From positions 1,187,500,357 through 1,187,564,356 of the forward strand of contig OY728152.1 of NCBI GenBank assembly GCA_963277665.1: DNA of 64,000 bases, given 5' to 3'. The translations under genes and the position numbers were made by a program. Below are positions 35,337 through 46,789 of the stretch, one piece after another. The notes beneath the pieces are model-generated. The model was not told the DNA's origin, did not search any database, and worked only from the letters and a program-made list of their open reading frames with translations. Source of the DNA: Viscum album. Taxonomy: Eukaryota; Streptophyta; Magnoliopsida; Santalales; Viscaceae. Each line of letters begins with the position of its first letter. The stretch's first letter is position 1.

Positions 35337-37577
35337 TGTAACGTCCCAGTTCTGAAAGCCACCCAGAGGCGGCCCATACCCTTTGGGTCACATGGCCTTA
35401 AGCACATTTTCCAAAATTCCAGAGGTTGTCGACTAGCAGTGAGGGCTTTGGGTGTGATAGTGGGGAAACTATGCCCTCATTGGTAGTGTGTACAGTGGAA
35501 GTACACAAAGCATACAATATCAGAAGCAGTAAATATCCAAAAAATAATAAATAGCGGAAGACTAAAACAATAAACAGTTGGAGAACACATGTATATATGA
35601 ACTGATGCATGATACATATGTCCAGGAAAGTAGCCAAACAAGTCAAAATGATGAATACAATACTAAACCGAATTACAAATAAAGTAAAAAAGATAAGGAA
35701 CTCCTCAGCATCGCAAGCCTCATCTTGGTCCCATTCTCTCCTACTCCAAAGAAATCAAGTACCAGAAGTCGAAGGCGATTTCCCTTGACTATACATGCAA
35801 CAACATAGTCCGCTTTAGCCCAAAAGCATGGCCAAAATAGGGTGTGAGACTAAAATCCAAGTAGGCAACTGCCTGAAGTTTTGTGCCTAATAGTCAGTGA
35901 GCATATGGCAGGTAATAGTATGGTACGCAGTAAACAGTTACAGTAAATAGCAGGCAGTAAACAGTAAGCAGTAACAGGATGATATACAATGGTAATCAAT
36001 CCACAGAACAATAATCAGTAGTGAAGAAAATAGATAACACAATAGGAACCCCTCTGGGAAGTACTCACAGCCAACTCCTCTGGTCCTATCCAAGAAGTAC
36101 CAACAATCCTCTGGCCAGTGCACTCAGCCTAACCCCTCTGGTTTGGTCATACAAAAATTACAAGACTCTCTGGGGAAGCTCTCTCGGGGAATTTCACTTA
36201 TAGTGTAGGGTAGTCCAGGACTCTCTGAGGAAGATCACACGGTATAACCCTCTTATAGCCGCAAGGTCTGGAAACTCTATGAGGAAGCTCGCTCAGTCAG
36301 TTCCTCCTATAGTCTCAGGTCAATCACAGACTCTCTATGGAATCTCGCTCAGTCAATTCCTTCTCTAGAATGGAAAAAGGTTTGAAAGGAATTCAAACAA
36401 ATTAAAGACTCTATGAGGAAGCACACTCGGTCTACCCTCCTGTAGTATATAATATCCAAGATACTCTAGGAAGCTCACTCAGTCCATCCCCTGTAGTCTA
36501 TAATGTCCATGAATCTCTGAGGAATCTCACTCTATCTACCGTCCTGTAGTTTATAATATCCAAGACTCTCTGGGAAGATCACTTGGTCTATACCTTATAG
36601 TCTATAGCACTAGGTTCTCACGGTCAAGTTCCAGTCAGTGCATAATAATTCTATAAGGCCGATGTACACCTAAATAGCTACTTGGTTAACCAGTCTACAG
36701 GATAACAAGAATTTCAATAATATCATTTCATCCTATAGTCACAAGGCATGAAAAATAGGTATAACGGCTAAAGGCTAACAATACCCAAAGGTTATAACAA
36801 GAAAAAGGAATGGTAAAAACATCCATGTATAGAAATTATACACAAACATGATCAAATTACATGTACACATGCATACAAGCAAGGCATGAAAACAACAGGG
36901 TCAAAAAGGTAAACACGCAATACCCCATTCATCAGTATTGGTGGAATTTACACATAAAACTAAAATAATTTGAAAGGTAAGGCACAAACCACCAACCATG
37001 ATGCTAGTATATCAAAATAATAGAACCATGAGGCTTGATTATCCTTATAATGGCGTAGATCTACGAAAATTCACAAAATGTTCAACCAATGATATCTTGA
37101 GAGAGAGGGAAAATCATGGAATGAGACTCAAGAAGAAGGAAGAGCTCACCGATACGATTCCAACGCAATCAATGGTGGTTGATTCAGCAAACAGACATAG
37201 TCTCAGGGGCTCGAAGGATGATCGTGGCTATATGGGTCACTCTTGGTTGAATAACCTGGAGAAGAAGACATTTTCCTCGATTAGGCACCACCCCCGTCCA
37301 TTTAATGAAAAAAAACCACATGGCGTGTACTTCTGGGGTACACGGTGTGTACATGGCCCTTACATACTCCACTTTAAGCGGCTTCCACATCGCCCCAACA
37401 CACCATTTGTGTGGCCTGGACATGGCCAGCACATGGCCTAGTACTGCATCAAAGTACATGGTGTGTAGTTATAAAGTACATGACGTGTGTTTTTAAAATT
37501 CCCCGATTTTCCACTTTTTCTCAAAAAACGATGAGAAATGGAAAAAAATACCTGAAATGAATATATGGTTTCTTACA
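35337..37577 (-). repeat. 5' LTR of element D
   Basis: The ends are TGTAACGTCCC (left, + strand) and TTTCTTACA (right). It aligns with 27,028-29,270 over its whole length. In element sense the LTR begins at 37,577. It contains the palindromic motif cluster at about 37,315-37,490 and the 52-bp array at 36,419-36,626. The 147-codon frame at 36,998-37,441 has no recognisable domain and is part of the LTR. Confidence 0.9.
36419..36626 (-). repeat. 52-bp minisatellite in the 5' LTR of D
   Basis: Units start at 36,419, 36,471, 36,523 and 36,575, each 52 bp apart, as in the other LTR. Individual units differ by a few bases from their counterparts. Diverged longer units extend to the left of the array, as in the 3' LTR. 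Confidence 0.85.
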
Positions 37578-37719
37578 CCATCATAGTGGGACTAATAAGG
37601 GTAGATAGGTAGTGAATCAGGGTGGTGGAATATGCCACCTACAGCAAGTCCATCCCACTCCACAAGAGAATATCATCGGACGATCTACAATATGAGGTAC
37701 TATTCTATTAGCCTCTACT

Positions 37720-38080
37720 TTAGTTTACGATTTTTTTAATATAGGGGTGTCTCGTTCATTTATATGTGAGGTAATCACTGATATTTGGGGAATCAACATC
37801 GAATCTTAACATAGAATCGCCACTCAATATACACCCTTAGGTATCCATTTAGAAGGTGTTCACAGCTGTTGGAATTTCCCCTAGAGATAGCTGGTAACCA
37901 ATTTGAATGGAACATGTACATTTTTGACTTGTATGATTTTGATTTAATAATCAAGATGGACGGGTTAGTTCCCTATAAAGGCCATATTGACGGCTATCAT
38001 TGGAGGGTGATGTTTATATCACTAGAGGTTTTTTTTCACGTACATAATGGTGAATGTGATGTCAATACGACATGATTAGA
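37720..38080 (+). pseudogene. Element C protease remnant
   Basis: This is the continuation of element C to the right of D. At about 37,733 FFNIGVSRSFI stands where the family has LFDSGASHSFI, so the catalytic Asp is Asn and Ser is Ile. The open frame at 37,869-38,075 reads PLEIAGNQF...DFDLIIKMDGLVPYKGHIDGY, matching FDVILGMDWL...A.IDC of the protease C-terminal part. It is inactive both by point change and by separation from gag. Confidence 0.7.
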
Positions 38081-38159
38081 ACACAATAAGTAGATGTTGG
38101 GTAGTGTTTTAGTACAGTTTTCTAATCATTTAATTTGTTACCAAGGGAAAAACCCATTG

Positions 38160-38990
38160 ATTTCCCTCATGTGGTGGAGTTTTTTAGTGATTTTATTCCT
38201 AATAATATCAATGTTCTACCTCTAGGGGGATTGGAATAGTTCACTATAAATCTCAGGCAAGAAGTAGGACCTATGACTATTAATCCTTATAAGATGGAGC
38301 CTAAGGAGCTTCCAGAGCTTGAGAAGAAGTTAGATGATCTAGAGGATAAAGGTTTAATACACCCCAGCACTTCTCCTATGGGTTTACTATTCCTCTTCAC
38401 TATGAAGGTGGATGGTAATTTTATCATTCTAGTGGATTAACCTCGGTTCAATCAGTTGATGATTAAGAACTGATATCCACTACCTAGAATAGACAACCTC
38501 TTTTATCAGATTTGAGGAGGGAATGTGTTTTAAATTTTTTATATATATATAAGGTTAGGATATATTTAGGTGTGTGTCTAGACTTTATACATACTGCATA
38601 CAACTTCCAGGATCAGGTATGGTCTATACAAACACCGGGTTAGGGCATTCGGACTCACAAACACACCAATTGTCTTCATGGATCTTACGAATTGGGTTTT
38701 CCACCCATATCTAGATTCATTTTTGGTAGTCTTCATTGATGATATATAATTGTATTAAAACTCCAAACACGACCATGGTACCAATACTGAGATCATCGAG
38801 AATAAGCTATGAGATCTCAAAGATGAGTAAATTCATCTTTAGGATTGGTAAATTCTACTTCATGAGTTATATAATCTCACAGATAGATGTTTCTATTGAC
38901 CCAGAGAAATTGAGGTTTTTAGTTTCTTTGGAGTATCCCAATAACATCATTGATATCATGAGTTTATTGGTGCTTGCAGGATATTGAAAA
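38160..38990 (+). pseudogene. Element C reverse transcriptase remnant
   Basis: The linker and fingers read TINPYKMEPKELPELEKKL and then GLIHPSTSPMG. The palm gives NQLMIKN, a stop and YPLPRIDNLF, then after frame changes [20 protein letters not shown] and [13 protein letters not shown] (FIDD at 38,732-38,743, both catalytic Asp present). The thumb and connection end with LEYPNNIIDIMSLLVLAGY, matching P..VTEIRSFLGLAGYY. Stops directly after FIDDI and at other points abolish function. Same family type as the D enzyme. Confidence 0.8.
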
Positions 38991-39044
38991 TGCTTAATTC
39001 AGGATTTCCCATGCCATTCAATGATGCGAGTGGTCTTGAAATAG

Positions 39045-39480
39045 ATGGGTGTGAAATTTGAAGGTTCTAATGCTTTTGAATTATCCTTTCAAGAGTTAAA
39101 GGGAAGATGGAGTTCAATGGTGATGTTGATTCTCCCAAATCTAGGTAGTCCTTATAGATTCTTTTGTGATGCCTCAGGAATCTGTCTTGGAGCTCTTCTG
39201 TTGCAGAATAAGCGAGTCATTGTGTTTGGTTCTCACTAATTGAGGCCTCATGAGAAGAGTTACCGGACTCATCACCTCAATCTTGTTGGGTTTGTGCATG
39301 ACCTACACTTTTGGAGACAATAGAGTGTTTTTTGGTGTTCATAGTCCATAAAAGTCTCAAATACATCTTCAATCTATAGGCTCTAAAACCCAGGTAGTGT
39401 AGGTGGGTCGAGGACCTGAAATTATTTAATTTTGATCATTCCTACACTCTAGGAAAAGGTAATTCAGTAGAATATTCCCT
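39045..39480 (+). pseudogene. Element C RNase H remnant
   Basis: The frame at 39,045-39,239 ends with RFFCDASGICLGALLLQNKR and VIVFGSH, the DASG.GLG..L.Q...V.AYASR motif with the first catalytic Asp present. After a stop come LRPHEKSYRTHHLNLVGFV and LHFWRQ (matching HE.NYPTHDLEL..VV.AL..WR), then LKPR and WVEDLKLFNFDHSYTLGKGN, the connection to integrase. Broken by stops, but the order is clear. Confidence 0.75.
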
Positions 39481-39689
39481 TATATAGATGAATCAGACTC
39501 TTGTTGTTCAATAATCCAATGATGAATGAATGATTATGGACATATTCATAGAGATTGACATTGAGAACTAGGGGGATCATCATCAGAATATTGTGTTGGC
39601 CTTAGCAGTGACATATACACATCTAGAATGAGTATGGTTGATACAAGTATCTCATATAGAAGACCTTCTCTTAAGGGAATGTGTCTAAG

Positions 39690-40840
39690 ATGATGATACA
39701 TCATATGGTTAAACAATCGGTGGGGATGACACTACATTTTTCTACGGGTGAGTATGGGTTCCAATAGACATCATAGAGGATATGACGATTGATTTCCAAA
39801 CTTTATCATGGGTGCTACAAACTATTGTCACCAATATTTATCAAGATCTACGAAACAAATATTGGGGGCCCCTCGTGAAAAATTAGATAGATGGATTCAT
39901 AACTCATTGTTCCCTTTATCATCATGTTAAGGTATAACATCAGTGTACAAAAGGGTATATGTAGACATTTTCCATTCCAAGTGGAAATGGGAAGATTTTT
40001 TATGCATTTCTTGGCTGTTCTATGCAATTTGCCATTTGAAAATGACATTGTGTTGGTTTTCATTAATCGTATGATGAAGGTCATAGACTTTTTAACTGTG
40101 CGAGAGACCTTCTCACTATATGAGTTAGGAAGGTTGTTCATCAATGAGGTGATACATCTTCATGGATCTCCACTTTCTATCATTTCTGATAGTGATTCTT
40201 GTTTAACATCATGATTAAAGAAGGGGATTCCTAATGACTTTGGTATTTAGATACTTCTAAGCATCTCTTATCCCCCTAAGACCGATGGAAAAATTTAGTG
40301 TACAATTCAAGTGCTTGAGAATATGGTCTGTGAGTTTCCATGACTTTGTATCTCATGGTAGAAACACATTCCCCCCATTGATTTTGCTTATAATAATAGA
40401 TTATAGGCTAACATTGAGATAACAACCTATAAAGCCTTGTATGGTAAGACTTGTATCTCATCACTATGGTAGCTAGAGGTTGGGTATGTAATTGTGATGG
40501 GACCACATCTCATGTAGGATACTACATTCCTCGTCCAATTAATCTGGTGATGAATGTTGAAAACATAGTTGATGAAGAAGCCTTTTGCTAACAGACACTG
40601 ATGACATACAGATTATATGTTCTGGGACCAGGATTTCATGAAATTATCAACCTAGCTCGGGAATAAATGCTTTCATAAGTAGGGTAAGCTATCCCCAAAA
40701 TTTTTTGGAACCTTTTATGTTGTAATTGACTTCTTCAATGATATATGTCCATGGATGATTTATTTCATGTATCTCAACATCATTAATAATATATAAACCC
40801 ATATCACATCTTTAAGCCTGATGAGGCTGAGCTAGATAAG
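39690..40840 (+). pseudogene. Element C integrase remnant
   Basis: The zinc-binding end gives VTNIYQDLRNKYWGP (39,829-39,873), matching VTKMYRDLR..YWWPGMKR. The core is visible in 39,924-40,214 with INRMMKVIDFLTVRETFSL, YELGRLFINEVIHLHGSPLS and IISDSDSCLTS, where the second catalytic Asp is present, followed by SYPPKTDGKI. The C-terminal part at 40.68-40.83 kb contains KLSPKFFGTF, matching GKLSPRFIGPF. Stops and frame changes throughout. Confidence 0.75.
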
Positions 40841-40849
40841 GATTATTCC

Positions 40850-41010
40850 TTCAAGGAGTATCTATAGTATGTTGTTGGTCGGAGCATGAAGACTCTATGA
40901 GGCATATTTGTTCCTTTATTATTTGAGATATGGTAGCATGAATAAGTACTGTATGATACCTGGGAGAGGGAAGTTAATATAAAATATTGGTGTCCTGTAC
41001 CATTTTTTGA
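40850..41010 (+). pseudogene. Element C chromodomain remnant
   Basis: The frame reads VGRSMKTL, a stop, then GIFVPLLFEIW and YDTWEREVNI. It aligns with the D chromodomain (VDRSMKVL...SVPLVWVLW...ETWEREADV), showing that C and D are related lineages. The domain is followed by a short purine-rich tract and the 3' LTR. Confidence 0.75.
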
Positions 41011-41059
41011 TAGTACCCCTTTCCATTTGATATACTTCTAGGGGATGTGTTTCTATAAT

Positions 41060-41068
41060 GAGGGAAGG
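41060..41068 (+). promoter_or_regulatory. Probable polypurine tract of element C
   Basis: GAGGGAAGG immediately precedes the position where similarity to the 5' LTR begins. Such a purine run is expected as the plus-strand primer. It is short and the element is old, so confidence is moderate. Confidence 0.5.
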
Positions 41069-43598
41069 TAATAATTAATCGAATTTTGAACAAGGTACAA
41101 GTCATTGGTTTTTTCATTTCCAATTTTTAATTTATTCATCGTAAATGTTTATTATGTCATAGGGAGGACCCTAAAAGAATATAGGGCTGGTTCAGGGTCC
41201 GGGGGTCTAGAAAATGGGATGTAGGACGGGCCACATGGTTAGTGTAAATATTGTGACCCAGGTCGCACAGTTTTTTAGATCATGTGGCTATAGAAGGGGG
41301 AACCAATAATACCTCATAGCCCCTCTACAATCATGAAAACTAAGTGGTTGGTCATGAAAAATTCTACATATTGTGACAAAGAATAATCACGTAGTTTGTG
41401 AATTTTTTTTAAAACATTCGTATAAACCATGTGATTTTGGGATTGGGAAAAAATTACAATTTTCCCCCACCTAAAAATTAAGACCTTTTCCCTCTTTTTC
41501 CATTCAATCTTACAGAACGAAGAAAAAGTTCGCCTCATATTCCATCTCCCAAACGCCTAAACCTTGTTTTGGATTCATGTTCTTTTTTTATTTTCTAATC
41601 GTTAATCTGAGTGAGGTGTTTGATCCCATGTTGTATGGTCCCCTAGTCTCTCTACTCTTATCTATGTTCTTATTTCCATTAATTTTACTATTTTTACTTG
41701 TGCTTCTATGCCCTATTTGTAGCGTGTTGGAATAAACTAGGATCTCTTGCAACCTACTTCAATCATGAGTTTGATATCAAGCGAGGCTTCATCTATGGCC
41801 CTAAGGTGTGTGGTCATGTTGTTTTCCATTTGATTTTCACTCATTTTGTATTTATTCTATCAATCCACTGGCCATCTTTTTCTGAACTCATTTATTGTAT
41901 TAATTCCTTCATGTCCAAATTACCCTAGATACAAAATATAGATGAATTTTTTTCCGTTTAGGGGTTTAGAAATCACCATTACTCTATATGGACACCCTTA
42001 TGTGTGCCACCATTAAAAATGGAATTTTAGGCCAAATGGTTTGAGCTACATGGAACCTAATTTAGCTTATGGCGTGACTTTTAATTGAAATAGTCTTTGA
42101 TTCATGTGTATTTGGATTTACACAAGACACCCCATGCATGTTTTGGCCACTTTGGTTTAGAATTGCCAATACATGCATATGACTATTTGATATAACCTTT
42201 TCCAAGGCTTGTATTCATGTAATTGAAATTCCCATGTTAGGTAAAATGAATGAGGCACCTTTTTTAAAATTTTCTAAATGTATCAAATGGATTCCCTTGA
42301 AATAAATTAAATTAACATTAATTGTATTGGTGTTTTAAATACATTCATTATTACTATTCTTTTAACAAATTCCATATGTCAATTTAGTTTTTACAAAGAG
42401 AATTGGGAATATCCAATATCTTGCATGAGAGGGATTCCCTCATGCCCTGTATTTTTCATGTGACCATGTCTTGATTAGTGCTTAAATTAAAATGATATAA
42501 GGTTCTTTTTCCTTATGTTACATGATATAAATGGTAATTTAACTGCTATACATATGAGATATATAAACATGTTTGAGTGGGAGGAAATCTTACACCATGC
42601 CTGTTATGATATATGTGTGAGGGTGGGTGGCATTCTTACCCCATGCCAGTTGTGATATATATGTATTTGGCTCGAAATCATTCTTACCCCATGAAATCTA
42701 TGATATAAGGGTATAGCTGGGAGGAAATCATATCATATTCCATATATGACATTAATGTATAGATTGGAGGAATTATTACCTCATGCCATTCTTAAGCTAA
42801 ATATGTATATATATATACATGTCTGGATGTGAGGAATTATTTCCACATAGATGTTATAATCAATTTATATATATGGTGACTTGATAATACAAACCATCTT
42901 TGAGATGAAGAAGGTAGACCTTCCATGTACACTCTATAATCTTAAATGGGAGGTTGTTTATATACATAGCAGTGCTTTACTTTCCCTCCATTACATGTAC
43001 ACTATTTATATATTATCACCTACTAAAATTACACAAAGACACCATCAGGGGTGGAATACTAATATTTTTCTCACACTCTACTTCGTCTGCCTTTAGCACC
43101 TGATATGACTGTTTTCCTATATGTATAGATAGGTTTAGAAACCCATCTTGATATTTTTGGTTTATTTTTCATAGATAGAGCTTAGGAGTATAGAATCAAG
43201 CTTAGTCTTGAGATTCAATGGATAAAATTTTGGAATATGTTTTCTTTTTTAATTTTTTTTATCATTCCAATTTCCTTCTTCATATTTCACTTTTTACTAG
43301 CATGAAATGCATACTTGTTTGTATAAGACATTACCTATGATGATTTTTCTATACTCATTTCTCTGTTACACTTACACTATTTATTGTATTTTTCTATTGT
43401 ATTACACTTCTAATACTATTTACTATTTATTGTATCTGTTGTGTCACTCTGATTTGGGGTACAATGTACTTGTTCTTTTACCTTCACACCCCCACTGCTA
43501 GTCGGAAGAGCTAGGGATATGGGGAGATGCAACAATGGTCGTGTGGCCTACCAAGCTCCGGGCCTGGGGGAAGAGGCATCTGGGTCCGAGATGCCACA
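41069..43598 (+). repeat. 3' LTR of element C
   Basis: It aligns with 22,406-24,918 along its length; the ATATGGGGAGAT match at 43,518 (24,841 in the 5' LTR) lies near the end. The ~46-bp minisatellite is present at about 42.57-42.88 kb with unit starts at 42,571, 42,617, 42,663 and 42,711. The right end, near GATGCCACA, is estimated from the 5' LTR and is uncertain by 10-20 bp. Confidence 0.7.
42545..42890 (+). repeat. ~46-bp minisatellite in the 3' LTR of C
   Basis: Units share GGGTGGGTGGCATTCTTACC-like and CATGCC..TTATGATATAT-like parts with a 46-48 bp period and about six to seven copies. It corresponds to 23.88-24.19 kb in the 5' LTR; the long TA run there is represented here by only a short TATATATATA stretch. 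Confidence 0.7.
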
Positions 43599-44000
43599 AA
43601 AATCATGTCTATGTGTAGACTACCACATCACAGAAGCATTGTGTTCTATTTTCCTTCACCACAATATATCAATTGTCTAAAAATTGAATTTATTTCAAAA
43701 GTAAAATATATTTTACATGTTAAATATTATGAAATAAAAAATCATGATACTCTTTTCTCTCATTCCATGAAAAATAAAATCATCATCTACACCTACGTGT
43801 GTAATACCTCCTCTATAAATGATGCATTCAGTTATTTACAACTACATTAATTACTAGTTTTAATTTATAGTTTTTCCTGTACATATGATATATTAGAAAA
43901 AAATATCATTAATATGTTTCTTTTTTTATAACACCAAAATTAATTATTAAAATACAGTGATCCATCAATAATGATATGTTACTCAAAAATTAATTATCAC
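43599..44000 (+). repeat. Copies of the ~182-bp repeat next to element C
   Basis: Cores TATGTGTAGACTACCACATC (near 43,610) and TACGTGTGTAATACCTCCTC (near 43,793) are about 180 bp apart and resemble the cores at 17.05-17.6 kb. The first lies only about 10 bp after the LTR end, suggesting that element C sits next to or within such repeat DNA. No match was found on the left flank of C. Confidence 0.35.
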
Positions 44001-46780
44001 ATATTTCAATATCATGAAACCTGAGGAGAATCTCCTAAAATGTAATTGTAACATTATAGGTTATCATAAAATATAAATTTAATTATTTTTTATAGTTTTC
44101 TAAAGTTGATAATTTTTAGAAGTTTGATAAATAATATTATTATAAATCTTGAATAATAATGAAATTATTATCACCCGTTATTGAAAAAAGGTAAAAATAA
44201 ACATGAAAAAAATTATTATAAATTAAGTGTAAAAATGGTAATTTTTATGATTAATTCTCTAAAAAAGGTAATTTTACTTTTTATAATTATGATGCATGAG
44301 TTTGAAACACATTTTTTGAAATCAAGAGTATCACTATAGAATTTAGTAAATAAAAATCATCCATTGGGTTTATACGATTTTATCTTCAAATTATTTCTCC
44401 TAAGATCACTATAATAATTTATATAACATTTCAAAGATTGTTCCATATTATATCTCTATAGAACTGTTAAAAAAATTCAACTTCAATTAATGGTTTCCAT
44501 TACAAATTTACAAAAAAAAGTATACTTTTTGAAGAGGGGATCATAACAATAAATTTTACACAAATGATTAAAAAATTATTTTCACGAAATATCTTATTAT
44601 CATTAAATTTACATTTTCCTATATGTATTAATAATATATATATACAATGATGTTATGTTCCAAATTTCACCTTTTATTTTTCTTTCAATTTTTGATTATT
44701 TTTATCTTATAATGATTTCAGTGTCAATCGATTAAATTCTTAATTTTATTTTATATTATCCAAAAAAGTTATAAATCATTTTTATTTCTATGGGTTACAT
44801 ATGAAATGTTATTTATTTGAATATAAATATTTTATGTAATACATTTTATTGACATGGGTTTCTAGTGATGTGGTAAGTGAATTAAATTCATGTTGATCAT
44901 ATATACATGGATGAATGATTCATAGGGTTCTATATTTCAAAAGAAAAAATTGGTTTAATGTTTCTAACTCATCATATAAGTATTTAGGTTTATGTTTTTT
45001 ATATCTTGTTTTTATACGAATAAATGTTGTGGCTAATGAATGTAACATTCCCTAATATAATTATTTTTTAAATTTAGTGTTGTTTTTCATTATTATTATA
45101 TTCTATTGGTATTCATAAAAAATTCTACATGTTTCCAAGATGTGATCTTGTTATTATACTTCTATATTAATCTTCTATAGATTTATGTTCCAAATATGAT
45201 TCATTCAGTGATATCTTATATATTTTTATTATCACTCATGTTGATATGATATTTCATCCATGTTATGGTTTTTTCAAAATATTTTGATCTCACTCATGGT
45301 CTTATGTCAACATAATTACTTATCACCTTTAAGTAATGTTTGAGCTCACCCCTTATTATCATATTCCCACGAATTGAAAGATGTGTATTATATGAGAAAT
45401 TTTTAGAATTGGTTTTAATGTTGGGTGGTAATGAATATATATTTTTGAGTATTGTAAAGCATGATTTTCATATAGTAAAGTCTCTAAGACAATAAATAAT
45501 TTTCATAAGCATATTTTACTTTTTGTTAGAAATAATGATAAATCCATTATGATAATTACATAAATTTATTTATTTATCTTGTGATTCTATAAATTGTAAC
45601 AAATGAGGATTTAGTTACTTTTTAGAATGACATTGGTTATTTTTTATGATTAGGAAAGGAGAAAATTTGTACCAACCCAGTGGATATTTCTAAGTGATGA
45701 ATCTAGGACAAGGATAACATTAAAATATTTTGGTGATGTTTTGTGTTTGGGGTTTTTCAATATATTAAATTATTCTCTTGATTATAGAAATTGGATAATG
45801 TTTTGCAATAAATTAACCTAGAGGTAATCTCCCTAAAGAAGGTCGTATGAGTATATACTCAGTTTTCAGTCCGGTTCATGATGAGTTATCCTATGACTGT
45901 ACAATTTCATTGACACTCTTTAGGGATAGGATTTGGTTAATTCACATTCCAATTTTAAACCATTAAAATTGATTTGAGAACCTTTTTAATGTATTCTTTG
46001 AAAACATATTTGGAAATAAAAATTGAATAACATATATTAATGATTATAAATTTTTCCATTACGATACATCTCATTAATATTAATATTATTTCATTAAGGT
46101 TGTGTATTATTATATTTAACATTTAATTATTTAAGATATGGATAGAATAAGGAGAGACCTCGTTAATAATTTTTTCTATACAAAATTGAGTGATTTCCCT
46201 AAAGAGAAGCCTACAAATATTTGATATGGATTGAGAAATATTATGATTTTCCCAAATTAGTGGTCCATAATATTTATTAATGCTTTAAACATATATCAGT
46301 TCCAAATAAACTAAATAATAAAAGAATAATACCTTAAGGAAATTCAATTTTAAAAAAAAATAGATTGAACGATGATTAAATGTGCATGATGACAAAAATA
46401 TGGGAAGAGGCACCCATGGGAATGAATCAAAGGAACTAGGAGATATTTTATATATATTAAAGGATGGAATAGTGATACTAAATATTTAGGGAAACTTTTA
46501 AGTAAAATGGAAATAGTGAATGAAAAAAAGAGTTCTTCTTGAGGAATACATAAAAGGACAATGTATTAAAGTGGTGTAAGATAGTAATTATCCTTGTGAA
46601 TTACCTAATATAATGGCTAATAATGATGTTAAAAATAAAAAACATCCAATAATATTGTAATTTGATGTGGTCTACGTAATCACAAAAATTGAAGTGATTT
46701 CCAAAAATGATGTGCAGTGCGAATCCCCGATTATCCAATAAATAACAATGAGTATCTTATTTATATATTTTTCAACACAC
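44001..46780. other. AT-rich DNA with one weak LTR-like patch
   Basis: Mostly featureless A/T. The part at 45.34-45.50 kb (TGAGCTCACCCCTTATTATC and downstream) resembles the right arm of the palindrome near 48.19-48.30 kb, and TGTAACATTCCC at about 45,053 looks like an LTR end, but neither is conclusive. No coding frame was recognised. Confidence 0.35.
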
Positions 46781-46789
46781 TTAATTAAA

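Larger units (their letters stand above)
27028..37577 (-). mobile_element. Element D: nested, nearly complete Tekay/Del-type chromovirus
   Basis: This LTR retrotransposon is 10,550 bp long and inserted in antisense orientation into element C. It has two ~2.24-kb LTRs with TGTAA...TTACA ends, a primer-binding site complementary to initiator tRNA-Met, a purine-rich polypurine tract, and on the - strand gag, protease, reverse transcriptase, RNase H, integrase and chromodomain in canonical order. Many TAG and TGA stops, often where Gln, Trp or Arg is expected, break the reading frame, so it is non-autonomous now. The flanking five bases (TCATA left, CCATC right) agree at three of five positions, a weak target-site duplication. 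GC content is far above the surrounding DNA. Confidence 0.9.
22406..43598 (+). mobile_element. Element C: old Ty3/gypsy chromovirus (Tekay/Del type), interrupted by element D
   Basis: The two flanking ~2.5-kb LTRs are recognisable by long matching stretches (for example 22,500-22,640 with 41,160-41,300, and 23,120-23,180 with 41,785-41,840). Between them on the + strand are gag remains, then element D, then protease, reverse transcriptase, RNase H, integrase and chromodomain remains in canonical order. Excluding the 10.55 kb of D, the length is about 10.6 kb, usual for Tekay/Del. The coding sequence has many stops. Short target-site duplications could not be recognised at its ends (atgaa on the left, aaaat on the right). 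Confidence 0.8.
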
